64,000 nt of DNA from Marthasterias glacialis (Eukaryota > Echinodermata > Asteroidea > Forcipulatida > Asteriidae): assembly GCA_911728455.2 (NCBI GenBank), contig OU452222.1:14859201-14923200 (forward strand). The letters run 5' to 3'. How positions within the stretch are numbered: the stretch's first letter is position 1; the number at the start of each line of letters is the position of its first letter. The translations under genes were made by a program, and so were the position numbers. This document shows, one piece after another, positions 8,876-22,000 of this stretch. The notes beneath the pieces are model-generated. The model was not told the origin of the DNA, did not search any database, and saw only the letters and a program-made list of their open reading frames with translations.

Positions 8876-10747
8876 TTGCTATTTGCCCAAATATTGCGAA
8901 TTGACCCCTTCCCCGCACACAAACCCTCTTCAGTGATATCTACTCTATCATTTTCTATCATAAAATCGCATAAAAATTTTTTGACCAAAATGGCGGGTGC
9001 TCACAGGGAGCTCCCTGTGAGAAATTTTCAATTTTTGACCCCTTTTGAAAAGTGCTTTTCATGGAATCAGTGGATGCGGGCGGCTCTTCGGAGACGTGTC
9101 CAACAAACTAGAGGTCCCAACTCGCGTTATTTCGGGAGCTAGCGAGCTTTTCCGGCCATCTTGATGACGTCAGAGTTGACCTAAATATTGCTATTTGCCC
9201 AAATATTGCGAATTGACCCCTTCCCCGCACACAAACCCTCTTCAGTGATATCTACTCTATCATTTTCTATCATAAAATCGCATAAAAATTTTTTGACCAA
9301 AATGGCGGGTGCTCACAGGGAGCTCTCTGTGAGAAACTTTCAATTTTTGACCCCTTTTGAAAAGTGCTTTTCATGGAATCAGTGGATGCGGGCGGCTCTT
9401 CGGAGACGTGTCCAACAAACTAGAGGTCCCAACTCGCGTTATTTCGGGAGCTAGCGAGCTTTTCCGGCCATCTTGATGACGTCAGAGTGGACCTAAATAT
9501 TGCTATTTGCCCAAATATTGCGAATTGACCCCTTCCCCGCACACAAACCCTCTTCAGTGATATCTACTCTATCATTTTCTATCATAAAATCGCATAAAAA
9601 TTTTTGGACCAAAATGGCGGGTGCTCACAGGGAGCTCCCTGTGAGAAATTTTCAATTTTTGACCCCTTTTGAAAAGTGCTTTTCATGGAATCAGTGGATG
9701 CGGGCGGCTCTTCGGAGACGTGTCCAACAAACTAGAGGTCCCAACTCGCGTTATTTCGGGAGCTAGCGAGCTTTTCCGGCCATCTTGATGACGTCAGAGT
9801 TGACCTAAATATTGCTATTTGCCCAAATATTGCGAATTGACCCCTTCCCCGCACACAAACCCTCTTCAGTGATATCTACTCTATCATTTTCTATCATAAA
9901 ATCGCATAAAAATTTTTTGACCAAAATGGCGGGTGCTCACAGGGAGCTCCCTGTGAGAAATTGTCAATTTTTGACCCCTTTTGAAAAGTGCTTTTCATGG
10001 AATCAGTGGATGCGGGCGGCTCTTCGGAGACGTGTCCAACAAACTAGAGGTCCCAACTCGCGTTATTTCGGGAGCTAGCGAGCTTTTCCGGCCATCTTGA
10101 TGACGTCAGAGTTGACCTAAATATTGCTATTTGCCCAAATATTGCGAATTGACCCCTTCCCCGCACACAAACCCTCTTCAGTGATATCTACTCTATCATT
10201 TTCTATCATAAAATCGCATAAAAATTTTTTGACCAAAATGGCGGGTGCTCACAGGGAGCTCCCTGTGAGAAACTTTCAATTTTTGACCCCTTTTGAAAAG
10301 TGCTTTTCATGGAATCAGTGGATGCGGGCGGCTCTTCGGAGACGTGTCCAACAAACTAGAGGTCCCAACTCGCGTTATTTCGGGAGCTAGCGAGCTTTTC
10401 CGGTCATCTTGATGACGTCAGAGTGGACCTAAATATTGCTATTTGCCCAAATATTGCGAATTGACCCCTTCCCCGCACACAAACCCTCTTCAGTGATATC
10501 TACTCTATCATTTTCTATCATAAAATCGCATAAAAAATTTTTGACCAAAATGGCGGGTGCTCACAGGGAGCTCCCTGTGAGAAATTTTCAATTTTTGACC
10601 CCTTTTGAAAAGTGCTTTTCATGGAATCAGTGGATGCGGGCGGCTCTTCGGAGACGTGTCCAACAAACTAGAGGTCCCAACTCGCGTTATTTCGGGAGCT
10701 AGCGAGCTTTTCCGGCCATCTTGATGACGTCAGAGTTGACCTAAATA

Positions 10748-12619
10748 TTGCTATTTGCCCAAATATTGCGAATTGACCCCTTCCCCGCACACAAACCCTC
10801 TTCAGTGATATCTACTCTATCATTTTCTATCATAAAATCGCATAAAAATTTTTTGACCAAAATGGCGGGTGCTCACAGGGAGCTCCCTGTGAGAAATTTT
10901 CAATTTTTGACCCCTTTTGAAAAGTGCTTTTCATGGAATCAGTGGATGCGGGCGGCTCTCCGGAGACGTGTCCAACAAACTAGAGGTCCCAACTCGCGTT
11001 ATTTCGGGAGCTAGCGAGCTTTTCCGGCCATTTTGATGACGTCAGAGTTGACCTAAATATTGCTATTTGCCCAAATATTGCGAATTGACCCCTTCCCCGC
11101 ACACAAACCCTCTTCAGTGATATCTACTCTATCATTTTCTATCATAAAATCGCATAAAAATTTTTGGACCAAAATGGCGGGTGCTCACAGGGAGCTCCCT
11201 GTGAGAAATTTTCAATTTTTGACCCCTTTTGAAAAGTGCTTTTCATGGAATCAGTGGATGCGGGCGGCTCTTCGGAGACGTGTCCAACAAACTAGAGGTC
11301 CCAACTCGCGTTATTTCGGGAGCTAGCGAGCTTTTCCGGCCATCTTGATGACGTCAGAGTTGACCTAAATATTGCTATTTGCCCAAATATTGCGAATTGA
11401 CCCCTTCCCCGCACACAAACCCTCTTCAGTGATATCTACTCTATCATTTTCTATCATAAAATCGCATAAAAATTTTTTGACCAAAATGGCGGGTGCTCAC
11501 AGGGAGCTCCCTGTGAGAAACTTTCAATTTTTGACCCCTTTTGAAAAGTGCTTTTCATGGAATCAGTGGATGCGGGCGGCTCTTCGGAGACGTGTCCAAC
11601 AAACTAGAGGTCCCAACTCGCGTTATTTCGGGAGCTAGCGAGCTTTTCCGGCCATCTTGATGACGTCAGAGTGGACCTAAATATTGCTATTTGCCCAAAT
11701 ATTGCGAATTGACCCCTTTCCCGCACACAAACCCTCTTCAGTGATATCTACTCTATCATTTTCTATCATAAAATCGCATAAAAAATTTTTGACCAAAATG
11801 GCGGGTGCTCACAGGGAGCTCCCTGTGAGAAATTTTCAATTTTTGACCCCTTTTGAAAAGTGCTTTTCATGGAATCAGTGGATGCGGGCGGCTCATCGGA
11901 GACGTGTCCAACAAACTAGAGGTCCCAACTCGCGTTATTTCGGGAGCTAGCGAGCTTTTCCGGCCATCTTGATGACGTCAGAGTGGACCTGAATATTGCT
12001 ATTTGCCCAAATATTGCGAATTGACCCCTTCCCCGCACACAAACCCTCTTCAGTGATATCTACTCTATCATTTTCTATCATAAAATCGCATTAAAATTTT
12101 TTGACCAAAATGGCGGGTGCTCACAGGGAGCTCCCTGTGAGAAATTTTCAATTTTTGACCCCTTTTGAAAAGTGCTTTTCATGGAATCAGTGGATGCGGG
12201 CGGCTCTTCGGAGACGTGTCCAACAAACTAGAGGTCCCAACTCGCGTTATTTCGGGAGCTAGCGAGCTTTTCCGGCCATCTTGATGACGTCAGAGTTGAC
12301 CTAAATATTGCTATTTGCCCAAATATTGCGAATTGACCCCTTCCCCGCACACAAACCCTCTTCAGTGATATCTACTCTATCATTTTCTATCATAAAATCG
12401 CATAAAAATTTTTTGACCAAAATGGCGGGTGCTCACAGGGAGCTCCCTGTGAAAAATTTTCAATTTTTGACCCCTTTTGAAAAGTGCTTTTCATGGAATC
12501 AGTGGATGCGGGCGGCTCTTCGGAGACGTGTCCAACAAACTAGAGGTCCCAACTCGCGTTATTTCGGGAGCTAGCGAGCTTTTCCGGCCATCTTGATGAC
12601 GTCAGAGTGGACCTAAATA
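10748..12619 (+). repeat. Six-unit block duplicated 3432 bp downstream, copy 1
   Basis: The block opens with a unit carrying CTCTCCGG plus GGCCATTTTG, then a unit with ATTTTTGGACC, then a unit with GAAACTTTC and GTGGACC, then the CTCATCGG trio. The same order appears at 14180-16051, eleven units away. Confidence 0.75.
11684..12619 (+). repeat. Three-unit higher-order repeat, copy 1 (936 bp)
   Basis: The series is a unit with CCCTTTCCCG plus CTCATCGG, then a unit with CTGAATATTG plus CGCATTAAAATT, then a unit with GTGAAAAATTTTC. The identical trio repeats at 12620-13555 and again at 15116-16051. Confidence 0.88.
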
Positions 12620-13555
12620 TTGCTATTTGCCCAAATATTGCGAATTGACCCCTTTCCCGCACACAAACCCTCTTCAGTGATATCTACTCTATCATTTTCT
12701 ATCATAAAATCGCATAAAAAATTTTTGACCAAAATGGCGGGTGCTCACAGGGAGCTCCCTGTGAGAAATTTTCAATTTTTGACCCCTTTTGAAAAGTGCT
12801 TTTCATGGAATCAGTGGATGCGGGCGGCTCATCGGAGACGTGTCCAACAAACTAGAGGTCCCAACTCGCGTTATTTCGGGAGCTAGCGAGCTTTTCCGGC
12901 CATCTTGATGACGTCAGAGTGGACCTGAATATTGCTATTTGCCCAAATATTGCGAATTGACCCCTTCCCCGCACACAAACCCTCTTCAGTGATATCTACT
13001 CTATCATTTTCTATCATAAAATCGCATTAAAATTTTTTGACCAAAATGGCGGGTGCTCACAGGGAGCTCCCTGTGAGAAATTTTCAATTTTTGACCCCTT
13101 TTGAAAAGTGCTTTTCATGGAATCAGTGGATGCGGGCGGCTCTTCGGAGACGTGTCCAACAAACTAGAGGTCCCAACTCGCGTTATTTCGGGAGCTAGCG
13201 AGCTTTTCCGGCCATCTTGATGACGTCAGAGTTGACCTAAATATTGCTATTTGCCCAAATATTGCGAATTGACCCCTTCCCCGCACACAAACCCTCTTCA
13301 GTGATATCTACTCTATCATTTTCTATCATAAAATCGCATAAAAATTTTTTGACCAAAATGGCGGGTGCTCACAGGGAGCTCCCTGTGAAAAATTTTCAAT
13401 TTTTGACCCCTTTTGAAAAGTGCTTTTCATGGAATCAGTGGATGCGGGCGGCTCTTCGGAGACGTGTCCAACAAACTAGAGGTCCCAACTCGCGTTATTT
13501 CGGGAGCTAGCGAGCTTTTCCGGCCATCTTGATGACGTCAGAGTTGACCTAAATA
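12620..13555 (+). repeat. Three-unit higher-order repeat, copy 2 (936 bp)
   Basis: This tandem copy of 11684-12619 has the same CTCATCGG, CATTAAAATT and GTGAAAAATT markers in order. A third, non-adjacent copy lies at 15116-16051, with one extra change (CGCAAACAAACC at 15779). Confidence 0.88.
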
Positions 13556-14179
13556 TTGCTATTTGCCCAAATATTGCGAATTGACCCCTTCCCCGCACAC
13601 AAACCCTCTTCAGTGATATCTACTCTATCATTTTCTGTCATAAAATCGCATAAAAATTTTTTGACCAAAATGGCGGGTGCTCACAGGGAGCTCCCTGTGA
13701 GAAATTTTCAATTTTTGACCCCTTTTGAAAAGTGCTTTTCATGGAATCAGTGGATGCGGGCGGCTCTCCGGAGACGTGTCCAACAAACTAGAGGTCCCAA
13801 CTCGCGTTATTTCGGGAGCTAGCGAGCTTTTCCGGCCATTTTGATGACGTCAGAGTTGACCTAAATATTGCTATTTGCCCAAATATTGCGAATTGACCCC
13901 TTCCCCGCACACAAACCCTCTTCAGTGATATCTACTCTATCATTTTCTATCATAAAATCGCATAAAAAATTTTTGACCAAAATGGCGGGTGCTCACAGGG
14001 AGCTCCCTGTGAAAAATTTTCAATTTTTGACCCCTTTTGAAAAGTGCTTTTCATGGAATCAGTGGATGCGGGCGGCTCTTCGGAGACGTGTCCAACAAAC
14101 TAGAGGTCCCAACTCGCGTTATTTCGGGAGCTAGCGAGCTTTTCCGGCCATCTTGATGACGTCAGAGTTGACCTAAATA

Positions 14180-16051
14180 TTGCTATTTGCCCAAATATTG
14201 CGAATTGACCCCTTCCCCGCACACAAACCCTCTTCAGTGATATCTACTCTATCATTTTCTATCATAAAATCGCATAAAAATTTTTTGACCAAAATGGCGG
14301 GTGCTCACAGGGAGCTCCCTGTGAGAAATTTTCAATTTTTGACCCCTTTTGAAAAGTGCTTTTCATGGAATCAGTGGATGCGGGCGGCTCTCCGGAGACG
14401 TGTCCAACAAACTAGAGGTCCCAACTCGCGTTATTTCGGGAGCTAGCGAGCTTTTCCGGCCATTTTGATGACGTCAGAGTTGACCTAAATATTGCTATTT
14501 GCCCAAATATTGCGAATTGACCCCTTCCCCGCACACAAACCCTCTTCAGTGATATCTACTCTATCATTTTCTATCATAAAATCGCATAAAAATTTTTGGA
14601 CCAAAATGGCGGGTGCTCACAGGGAGCTCCCTGTGAGAAATTTTCAATTTTTGACCCCTTTTGAAAAGTGCTTTTCATGGAATCAGTGGATGCGGGCGGC
14701 TCTTCGGAGACGTGTCCAACAAACTAGAGGTCCCAACTCGCGTTATTTCGGGAGCTAGCGAGCTTTTCCGGCCATCTTGGTGACGTCAGAGTTGACCTAA
14801 ATATTGCTATTTGCCCAAATATTGCGAATTGACCCCTTCCCCGCACACAAACCCTCTTCAGTGATATCTACTCTATCATTTTCTATCATAAAATCGCATA
14901 AAAAATTTTTGACCAAAATGGCGGGTGCTCACAGGGAGCTCCCTGTGAGAAACTTTCAATTTTTGACCCCTTTTGAAAAGTGCTTTTCATGGAATCAGTG
15001 GATGCGGGCGGCTCTTCGGAGACGTGTCCAACAAACTAGAGGTCCCAACTCGCGTTATTTCGGGAGCTAGCGAGCTTTTCCGGCCATCTTGATGACGTCA
15101 GAGTGGACCTAAATATTGCTATTTGCCCAAATATTGCGAATTGACCCCTTTCCCGCACACAAACCCTCTTCAGTGATATCTACTCTATCATTTTCTATCA
15201 TAAAATCGCATAAAAAATTTTTGACCAAAATGGCGGGTGCTCACAGGGAGCTCCCTGTGAGAAATTTTCAATTTTTGACCCCTTTTGAAAAGTGCTTTTC
15301 ATGGAATCAGTGGATGCGGGCGGCTCATCGGAGACGTGTCCAACAAACTAGAGGTCCCAACTCGCGTTATTTCGGGAGCTAGCGAGCTTTTCCGGCCATC
15401 TTGATGACGTCAGAGTGGACCTGAATATTGCTATTTGCCCAAATATTGCGAATTGACCCCTTCCCCGCACACAAACCCTCTTCAGTGATATCTACTCTAT
15501 CATTTTCTATCATAAAATCGCATTAAAATTTTTTGACCAAAATGGCGGGTGCTCACAGGGAGCTCCCTGTGAGAAATTTTCAATTTTTGACCCCTTTTGA
15601 AAAGTGCTTTTCATGGAATCAGTGGATGCGGGCGGCTCTTCGGAGACGTGTCCAACAAACTAGAGGTCCCAACTCGCGTTATTTCGGGAGCTAGCGAGCT
15701 TTTCCGGCCATCTTGATGACGTCAGAGTTGACCTAAATATTGCTATTTGCCCAAATATTGCGAATTGACCCCTTCCCCGCAAACAAACCCTCTTCAGTGA
15801 TATCTACTCTATCATTTTCTATCATAAAATCGCATAAAAATTTTTTGACCAAAATGGCGGGTGCTCACAGGGAGCTCCCTGTGAAAAATTTTCAATTTTT
15901 GACCCCTTTTGAAAAGTGCTTTTCATGGAATCAGTGGATGCGGGCGGCTCTTCGGAGACGTGTCCAACAAACTAGAGGTCCCAACTCGCGTTATTTCGGG
16001 AGCTAGCGAGCTTTTCCGGCCATCTTGATGACGTCAGAGTTGACCTAAATA
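14180..16051 (+). repeat. Six-unit block, copy 2
   Basis: This repeats the haplotype order of 10748-12619. The few differences include CTTGGTGACG at 14776, the A/T tract of the third unit and AAACAAACC at 15781. It overlaps the third copy of the 936-bp trio (15116-16051). Confidence 0.75.
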
Positions 16052-19000
16052 TTGCTATTTGCCCAAATATTGCGAATTGACCCCTTCCCCGCACACAAAC
16101 CCTCTTCAGTGATATCTACTCTATCATTTTCTATCATAAAATCGCATAAAAATTTTTTGACCAAAATGGCGGGTGCTCACAGGGAGCTCCCTGTGAGAAA
16201 TTGTCAATTTTTGACCCCTTTTGAAAAGTGCTTTTCATGGAATCAGTGGATGCGGGCGGCTCTTCGGAGACGTGTCCAACAAACTAGAGGTCCCAACTCG
16301 CGTTATTTCGGGAGCTAGCGAGCTTTTCCGGCCATCTTGATGACGTCAGAGTTGACCTAAATATTGCTATTTGCCCAAATATTGCGAATTGACCCCTTCC
16401 CCGCACACAAACCCTCTTCAGTGATATCTACTCTATCATTTTCTATCATAAAATCGCATAAAAATTTTTGACCAAAATGGCGGGTGCTCACAGGGAGCTC
16501 CCTGTGAGAAATTTTCAATTTTTGACCCCTTTTGAAAAGTGCTTTTCATGGAATCAGTGGATGCGGGCGGCTCTTCGGAGACGTGTCCAACAAACTAGAG
16601 GTCCCAACTCGCGTTATTTCGGGAGCTAGCGAGCTTTTCCGGCCGTCTTGATGACGTCAGAGTTGACCTAAATATTGCTATTTGCCCAAATATTGCGAAT
16701 TGACCCCTTCCCCGCACACAAACCCTCTTCAGTGATATCTACTCTATCATTTTCTATCATAAAATCGCATAAAAAATTTTTGACCAAAATGGCGGGTGCT
16801 CACAGGGAGCTCCCTGTGAGAAATTTTCAATTTTTGACCCCTTTTGAAAAGTGCTTTTCATGGAATCAGTGGATGCGGGCGGCTCTTCGGAGACGTGTCC
16901 AACAAACTAGAGGTCCCAACTCGCGTTATTTCGGGAGCTAGCGAGCTTTTCCGGCCATCTTGATGACGTCAGAGTTGACCTAAATATTGCTATTTGCCCA
17001 AATATTGCGAATTGACCCCTTCCCCGCACACAAACCCTCTTCAGTGATATCTACTCTATCATTTTCTATCATAAAATCGCATAAAAATTTTTTGACCAAA
17101 ATGGCGGGTGCTCACAGGGAGCTCCCTGTGAAAAATTTTCAATTTTTGACCCCTTTTGAAAAGTGCTTTTCATGGAATCAGTGGATGCGGGCGGCTCTTC
17201 GGAGACGTGTCCAACAAACTAGAGGTCCCAACTCGCGTTATTTCGGGAGCTAGCGAGCTTTTCCGGCCATCTTGATGACGTCAGAGTTGACCTAAATATT
17301 GCTATTTGCCCAAATATTGCGAATTGACCCCTTCCCCGCACACAAACCCTCTTCAGTGATATCTACTCTATCATTTTCTATCATAAAATCGCATAAAAAT
17401 TTTTTGACCAAAATGGCGGGTGCTCACAGGGAGCTCCCTGTGAGAAATTGTCAATTTTTGACCCCTTTTGAAAAGTGCTTTTCATGGAATCAGTGGATGC
17501 GGGCGGCTCTTCGGAGACGTGTCCAACAAACTAGAGGTCCCAACTCGCGTTATTTCGGGAGCTAGCGAGCTTTTCCGGCCATCTTGATGACGTCAGAGTT
17601 GACCTAAATATTGCTATTTGCCCAAATATTGCGAATTGACCCCTTCCCCGCACACAAACCCTCTTCAGTGATATCTACTCTATCATTTTCTATCATAAAA
17701 TCGCATAAAAATTTTTTGACCAAAATGGCGGGTGCTCACAGGGAGCTCCCTGTGAGAAATTTTCAATTTTTGACCCCTTTTGAAAAGTGCTTTTCATGGA
17801 ATCAGTGGATGCGGGCGGCTCTTCGGAGACGTGTCCAACAAACTAGAGGTCCCAACTCGCGTTATTTCGGGAGCTAGCGAGCTTTTCCGGCCATCTTGAT
17901 GACGTCAGAGTTGACCTAAATATTGCTATTTGCCCAAATATTGCGAATTGACCCCTTCCCCGCACACAAACCCTCTTCAGTGATATCTACTCTATCATTT
18001 TCTATCATAAAATCGCATAAAAATTTTTGACCAAAATGGCGGGTGCTCACAGGGAGCTCCCTGTGAGAAATTTTCAATTTTTTGACCCCTTTTGAAAAGT
18101 GCTTTTCATGGAATCAGTGGATGCGGGCGGCTCTTCGGAGACGTGTCCAACAAACTAGAGGTCCCAACTCGCGTTATTTCGGGAGCTAGCGAGCTTTTCC
18201 GGCCATCTTGATGACGTCAGAGTTGACCTAAATATTGCTATTTGCCCAAATATTGCGAATTGACCCCTTCCCCGCACACAAACCCTCTTCAGTGATATCT
18301 ACTCTATCATTTTCTATCATAAAATCGCATAAAAATTTTTTGACCAAAATGGCGGGTGCTCACAGGGAGCTCCCTGTGAGAAATTTTCAATTTTTGACCC
18401 CTTTTGAAAAGTGCTTTTCATGGAATCAGTGGATGCGGGCGGCTCTTCGGAGACGTGTCCAACAAACTAGAGGTCCCAACTCGCGTTATTTCGGGAGCTA
18501 GCGAGCTTTTCCGGCCGTCTTGATGACGTCAGAGTTGACCTAAATATTGCTATTTGCCCAAATATTGCGAATTGACCCCTTCCCCGCACACAAACCCTCT
18601 TCAGTGATATCTACTCTATCATTTTCTATCATAAAATCGCATAAAAATTTTTTGACCAAAATGGCGGGTGCTCACAGGGAGCTCCCTGTGAGAAATTTTC
18701 AATTTTTGACCCCTTTTGAAAAGTGCTTTTCATGGAATCAGTGGATGCGGGCGGCTCTTCGGAGACGTGTCCAACAAACTAGAGGTCCCAACTCGCGTTA
18801 TTTCGGGAGCTAGCGAGCTTTTCCGGCCATCTTGATGACGTCAGAGTTGACCTAAATATTGCTATTTGCCCAAATATTGCGAATTGACCCCTTCCCCGCA
18901 CACAAACCCTCTTCAGTGATATCTACTCTATCATTTTCTATCATAAAATCGCATTAAAATTTTTTGACCAAAATGGCGGGTGCTCACAGGGAGCTCCCTG

Positions 19001-22000
19001 TGAGAAATTTTCAATTTTTGACCCCTTTTGAAAAGTGCTTTTCATGGAATCAGTGGATGCGGGCGGCTCTTCGGAGACGTGTCCAACAAACTAGAGGTCC
19101 CAACTCGCGTTATTTCGGGAGCTAGCGAGCTTTTCCGGCCATCTTGATGACGTCAGAGTTGACCTAAATATTGCTATTTGCCCAAATATTGCGAATTGAC
19201 CCCTTCCCCGCACACAAACCCTCTTCAGTGATATCTACTCTATCATTTTCTATCATAAAATCGCATAAAAAATTTTTGACCAAAATGGCGGGTGCTCACA
19301 GGGAGCTCCCTGTGAGAAATTGTCAATTTTTGACCCCTTTTGAAAAGTGCTTTTCATGGAATCAGTGGATGCGGGCGGCTCTTCGGAGACGTGTCCAACA
19401 AACTAGAGGTCCCAACTCGCGTTATTTCGGGAGCTAGCGAGCTTTTCCGGCCATCTTGATGACGTCAGAGTTGACCTAAATATTGCTATTTGCCCAAATA
19501 TTGCGAATTGACCCCTTCCCCGCACACAAACCCTCTTCAGTGATATCTACTCTATCATTTTCTATCATAAAATCGCATAAAATTTTTTTGACCAAAATGG
19601 CGGGTGCTCACAGGGAGCTCCCTGTGAGAAATTGTCAATTTTTGACCCCTTTTGAAAAGTGCTTTTCATGGAATCAGTGGATGCGGGCGGCTCTTCGGAG
19701 ACGTGTCCAACAAACTAGAGGTCCCAACTCGCGTTATTTCGGGAGCTAGCGAGCTTTTCCGGCCATCTTGATGACGTCAGAGTTGACCTAAATATTGCTA
19801 TTGCCCAAATATTGCGAATTGACCCCTTCCCCGCACACAAACCCTCTTCAGTGATATCTACTCTATCATTTTCTATCATAAAATCGCATAAAAATTTTTG
19901 GACCAAAATGGCGGGTGCTCACAGGGAGCTCCCTGTGAGAAATTTTCAATTTTTGACCCCTTTTGAAAAGTGCTTTTCATGGAATCAGTGGATGCGGGCG
20001 GCTCTTCGGAGACGTGTCCAACAAACTAGAGGTCCCAACTCGCGTTATTTCGGGAGCTAGCGAGCTTTTCCGGCCATCTTGATGACGTCAGAGTTGACCT
20101 AAATATTGCTATTTGCCCAAATATTGCGAATTGACCCCTTCCCCGCACACAAACCCTCTTCAGTGATATCTACTCTATCATTTTCTATCATAAAATCGCA
20201 TAAAAATTTTTTGACCAAAATGGCGGGTGCTCACAGGGAGCTCCCTGTGAGAAATTGTCAATTTTTGACCCCTTTTGAAAAGTGCTTTTCATGGAATCAG
20301 TGGATGCGGGCGGCTCTTCGGAGACGTGTCCAACAAACTAGAGGTCCCAACTCGCGTTATTTCGGGAGCTAGCGAGCTTTTCCGGCCATCTTGATGACGT
20401 CAGAGTTGACCTAAATATTGCTATTTGCCCAAATATTGCGAATTGACCCCTTCCCCGCACACAAACCCTCTTCAGTGATATCTACTCTATCATTTTCTAT
20501 CATAAAATCGCATAAAAAAATTTTGACCAAAATGGCGGGTGCTCACAGGGAGCTCCCTGTGAGAAATTGTCAATTTTTGACCCCTTTTGAAAAGTGCTTT
20601 TCATGGAATCAGTGGATGCGGGCGGCTCTTCGGAGACGTGTCCAACAAACTAGAGGTCCCAACTCGCGTTATTTCGGGAGCTAGCGAGCTTTTCCGGCCA
20701 TCTTGATGACGTCAGAGTTGACCTAAATATTGCTATTTGCCCAAATATTGCGAATTGACCCCTTCCCCGCACACAAACCCTCTTCAGTGATATCTACTTT
20801 ATCATTTTCTATCATAAAATCGCATAAAAATTTTTTGACCAAAATGGCGGGTGCTCACAGGGAGCTCCCTGTGAGAAATTTTCAATTTTTGACCCCTTTT
20901 GAAAAGTGCTTTTCATGGAATCAGTGGATGCGGGCGGCTCTTCGGAGACGTGTCCAACAAACTAGATGTCCCAACTCGCGTTATTTCGGGAGCTAGCGAG
21001 CTTTTCCGGCCATCTTGATGACGTCAGAGTTGACCTAAATATTGCTATTTGCCCAAATATTGCGAATTGACCCCTTCCCCGCACACAAACCCTCTTCAGT
21101 GATATCTACTCTATCATTTTCTATCATAAAATCGCATAAAAATTTTTTGACCAAAATGGCGGGTGCTCACAGGGAGCTCCCTGTGAGAAATTTTCAATTT
21201 TTGACCCCTTTTGAAAAGTGCTTTTCATGGAATCAGTGGATGCGGGCGGCTCTTCGGAGACGTGTCCAACAAACTAGAGGTCCCAACTCGCGTTATTTCG
21301 GGAGCTAGCGAGCTTTTCCGGCCATCTTGATGACGTCAGAGTTGACCTAAATATTGCTATTTGCCCAAATATTGCGAATTGACCCCTTCCCCGCACACAA
21401 ACCCTCTTCAGTGATATCTACTCTATCATTTTCTATCATAAAATCGCTTAAAAAATTTTTGACCAAAATGGCGGGTGCTCACAGGGAGCTCCCTGTGAGA
21501 AATTGTCAATTTTTGACCCCTTTTGAAAAGTGCTTTTCATGGAATCAGTGGATGCGGGCGGCTCTTCGGAGACGTGTCCAACAAACTAGAGGTCCCAACT
21601 CGCGTTATTTCGGGAGCTAGCGAGCTTTTCCGGCCATCTTGATGACGTCAGAGTTGACCTAAATATTGCTATTTGCCCAAATATTGCGAATTGACCCCTT
21701 CCCCGCACACAAACCCTCTTCAGTGATATCTACTCTATCATTTTCTATCATAAAATCGCATAAAAAATTTTTGACCAAAATGGCGGGTGCTCACAGGGAG
21801 CTCCCTGTGAGAAATTGTCAATTTTTGACCCCTTTTGAAAAGTGCTTTTCATGGAATCAGTGGATGCGGGCGGCTCTTCAGAGACGTGTCCAACAAACTA
21901 GAGGTCCCAACTCGCGTTATTTCGGGAGCTAGCGAGCTTTTCCGGCCATCTTGATGACGTCAGAGTTGACCTAAATATTGCTATTTGCCCAAATATTGCG

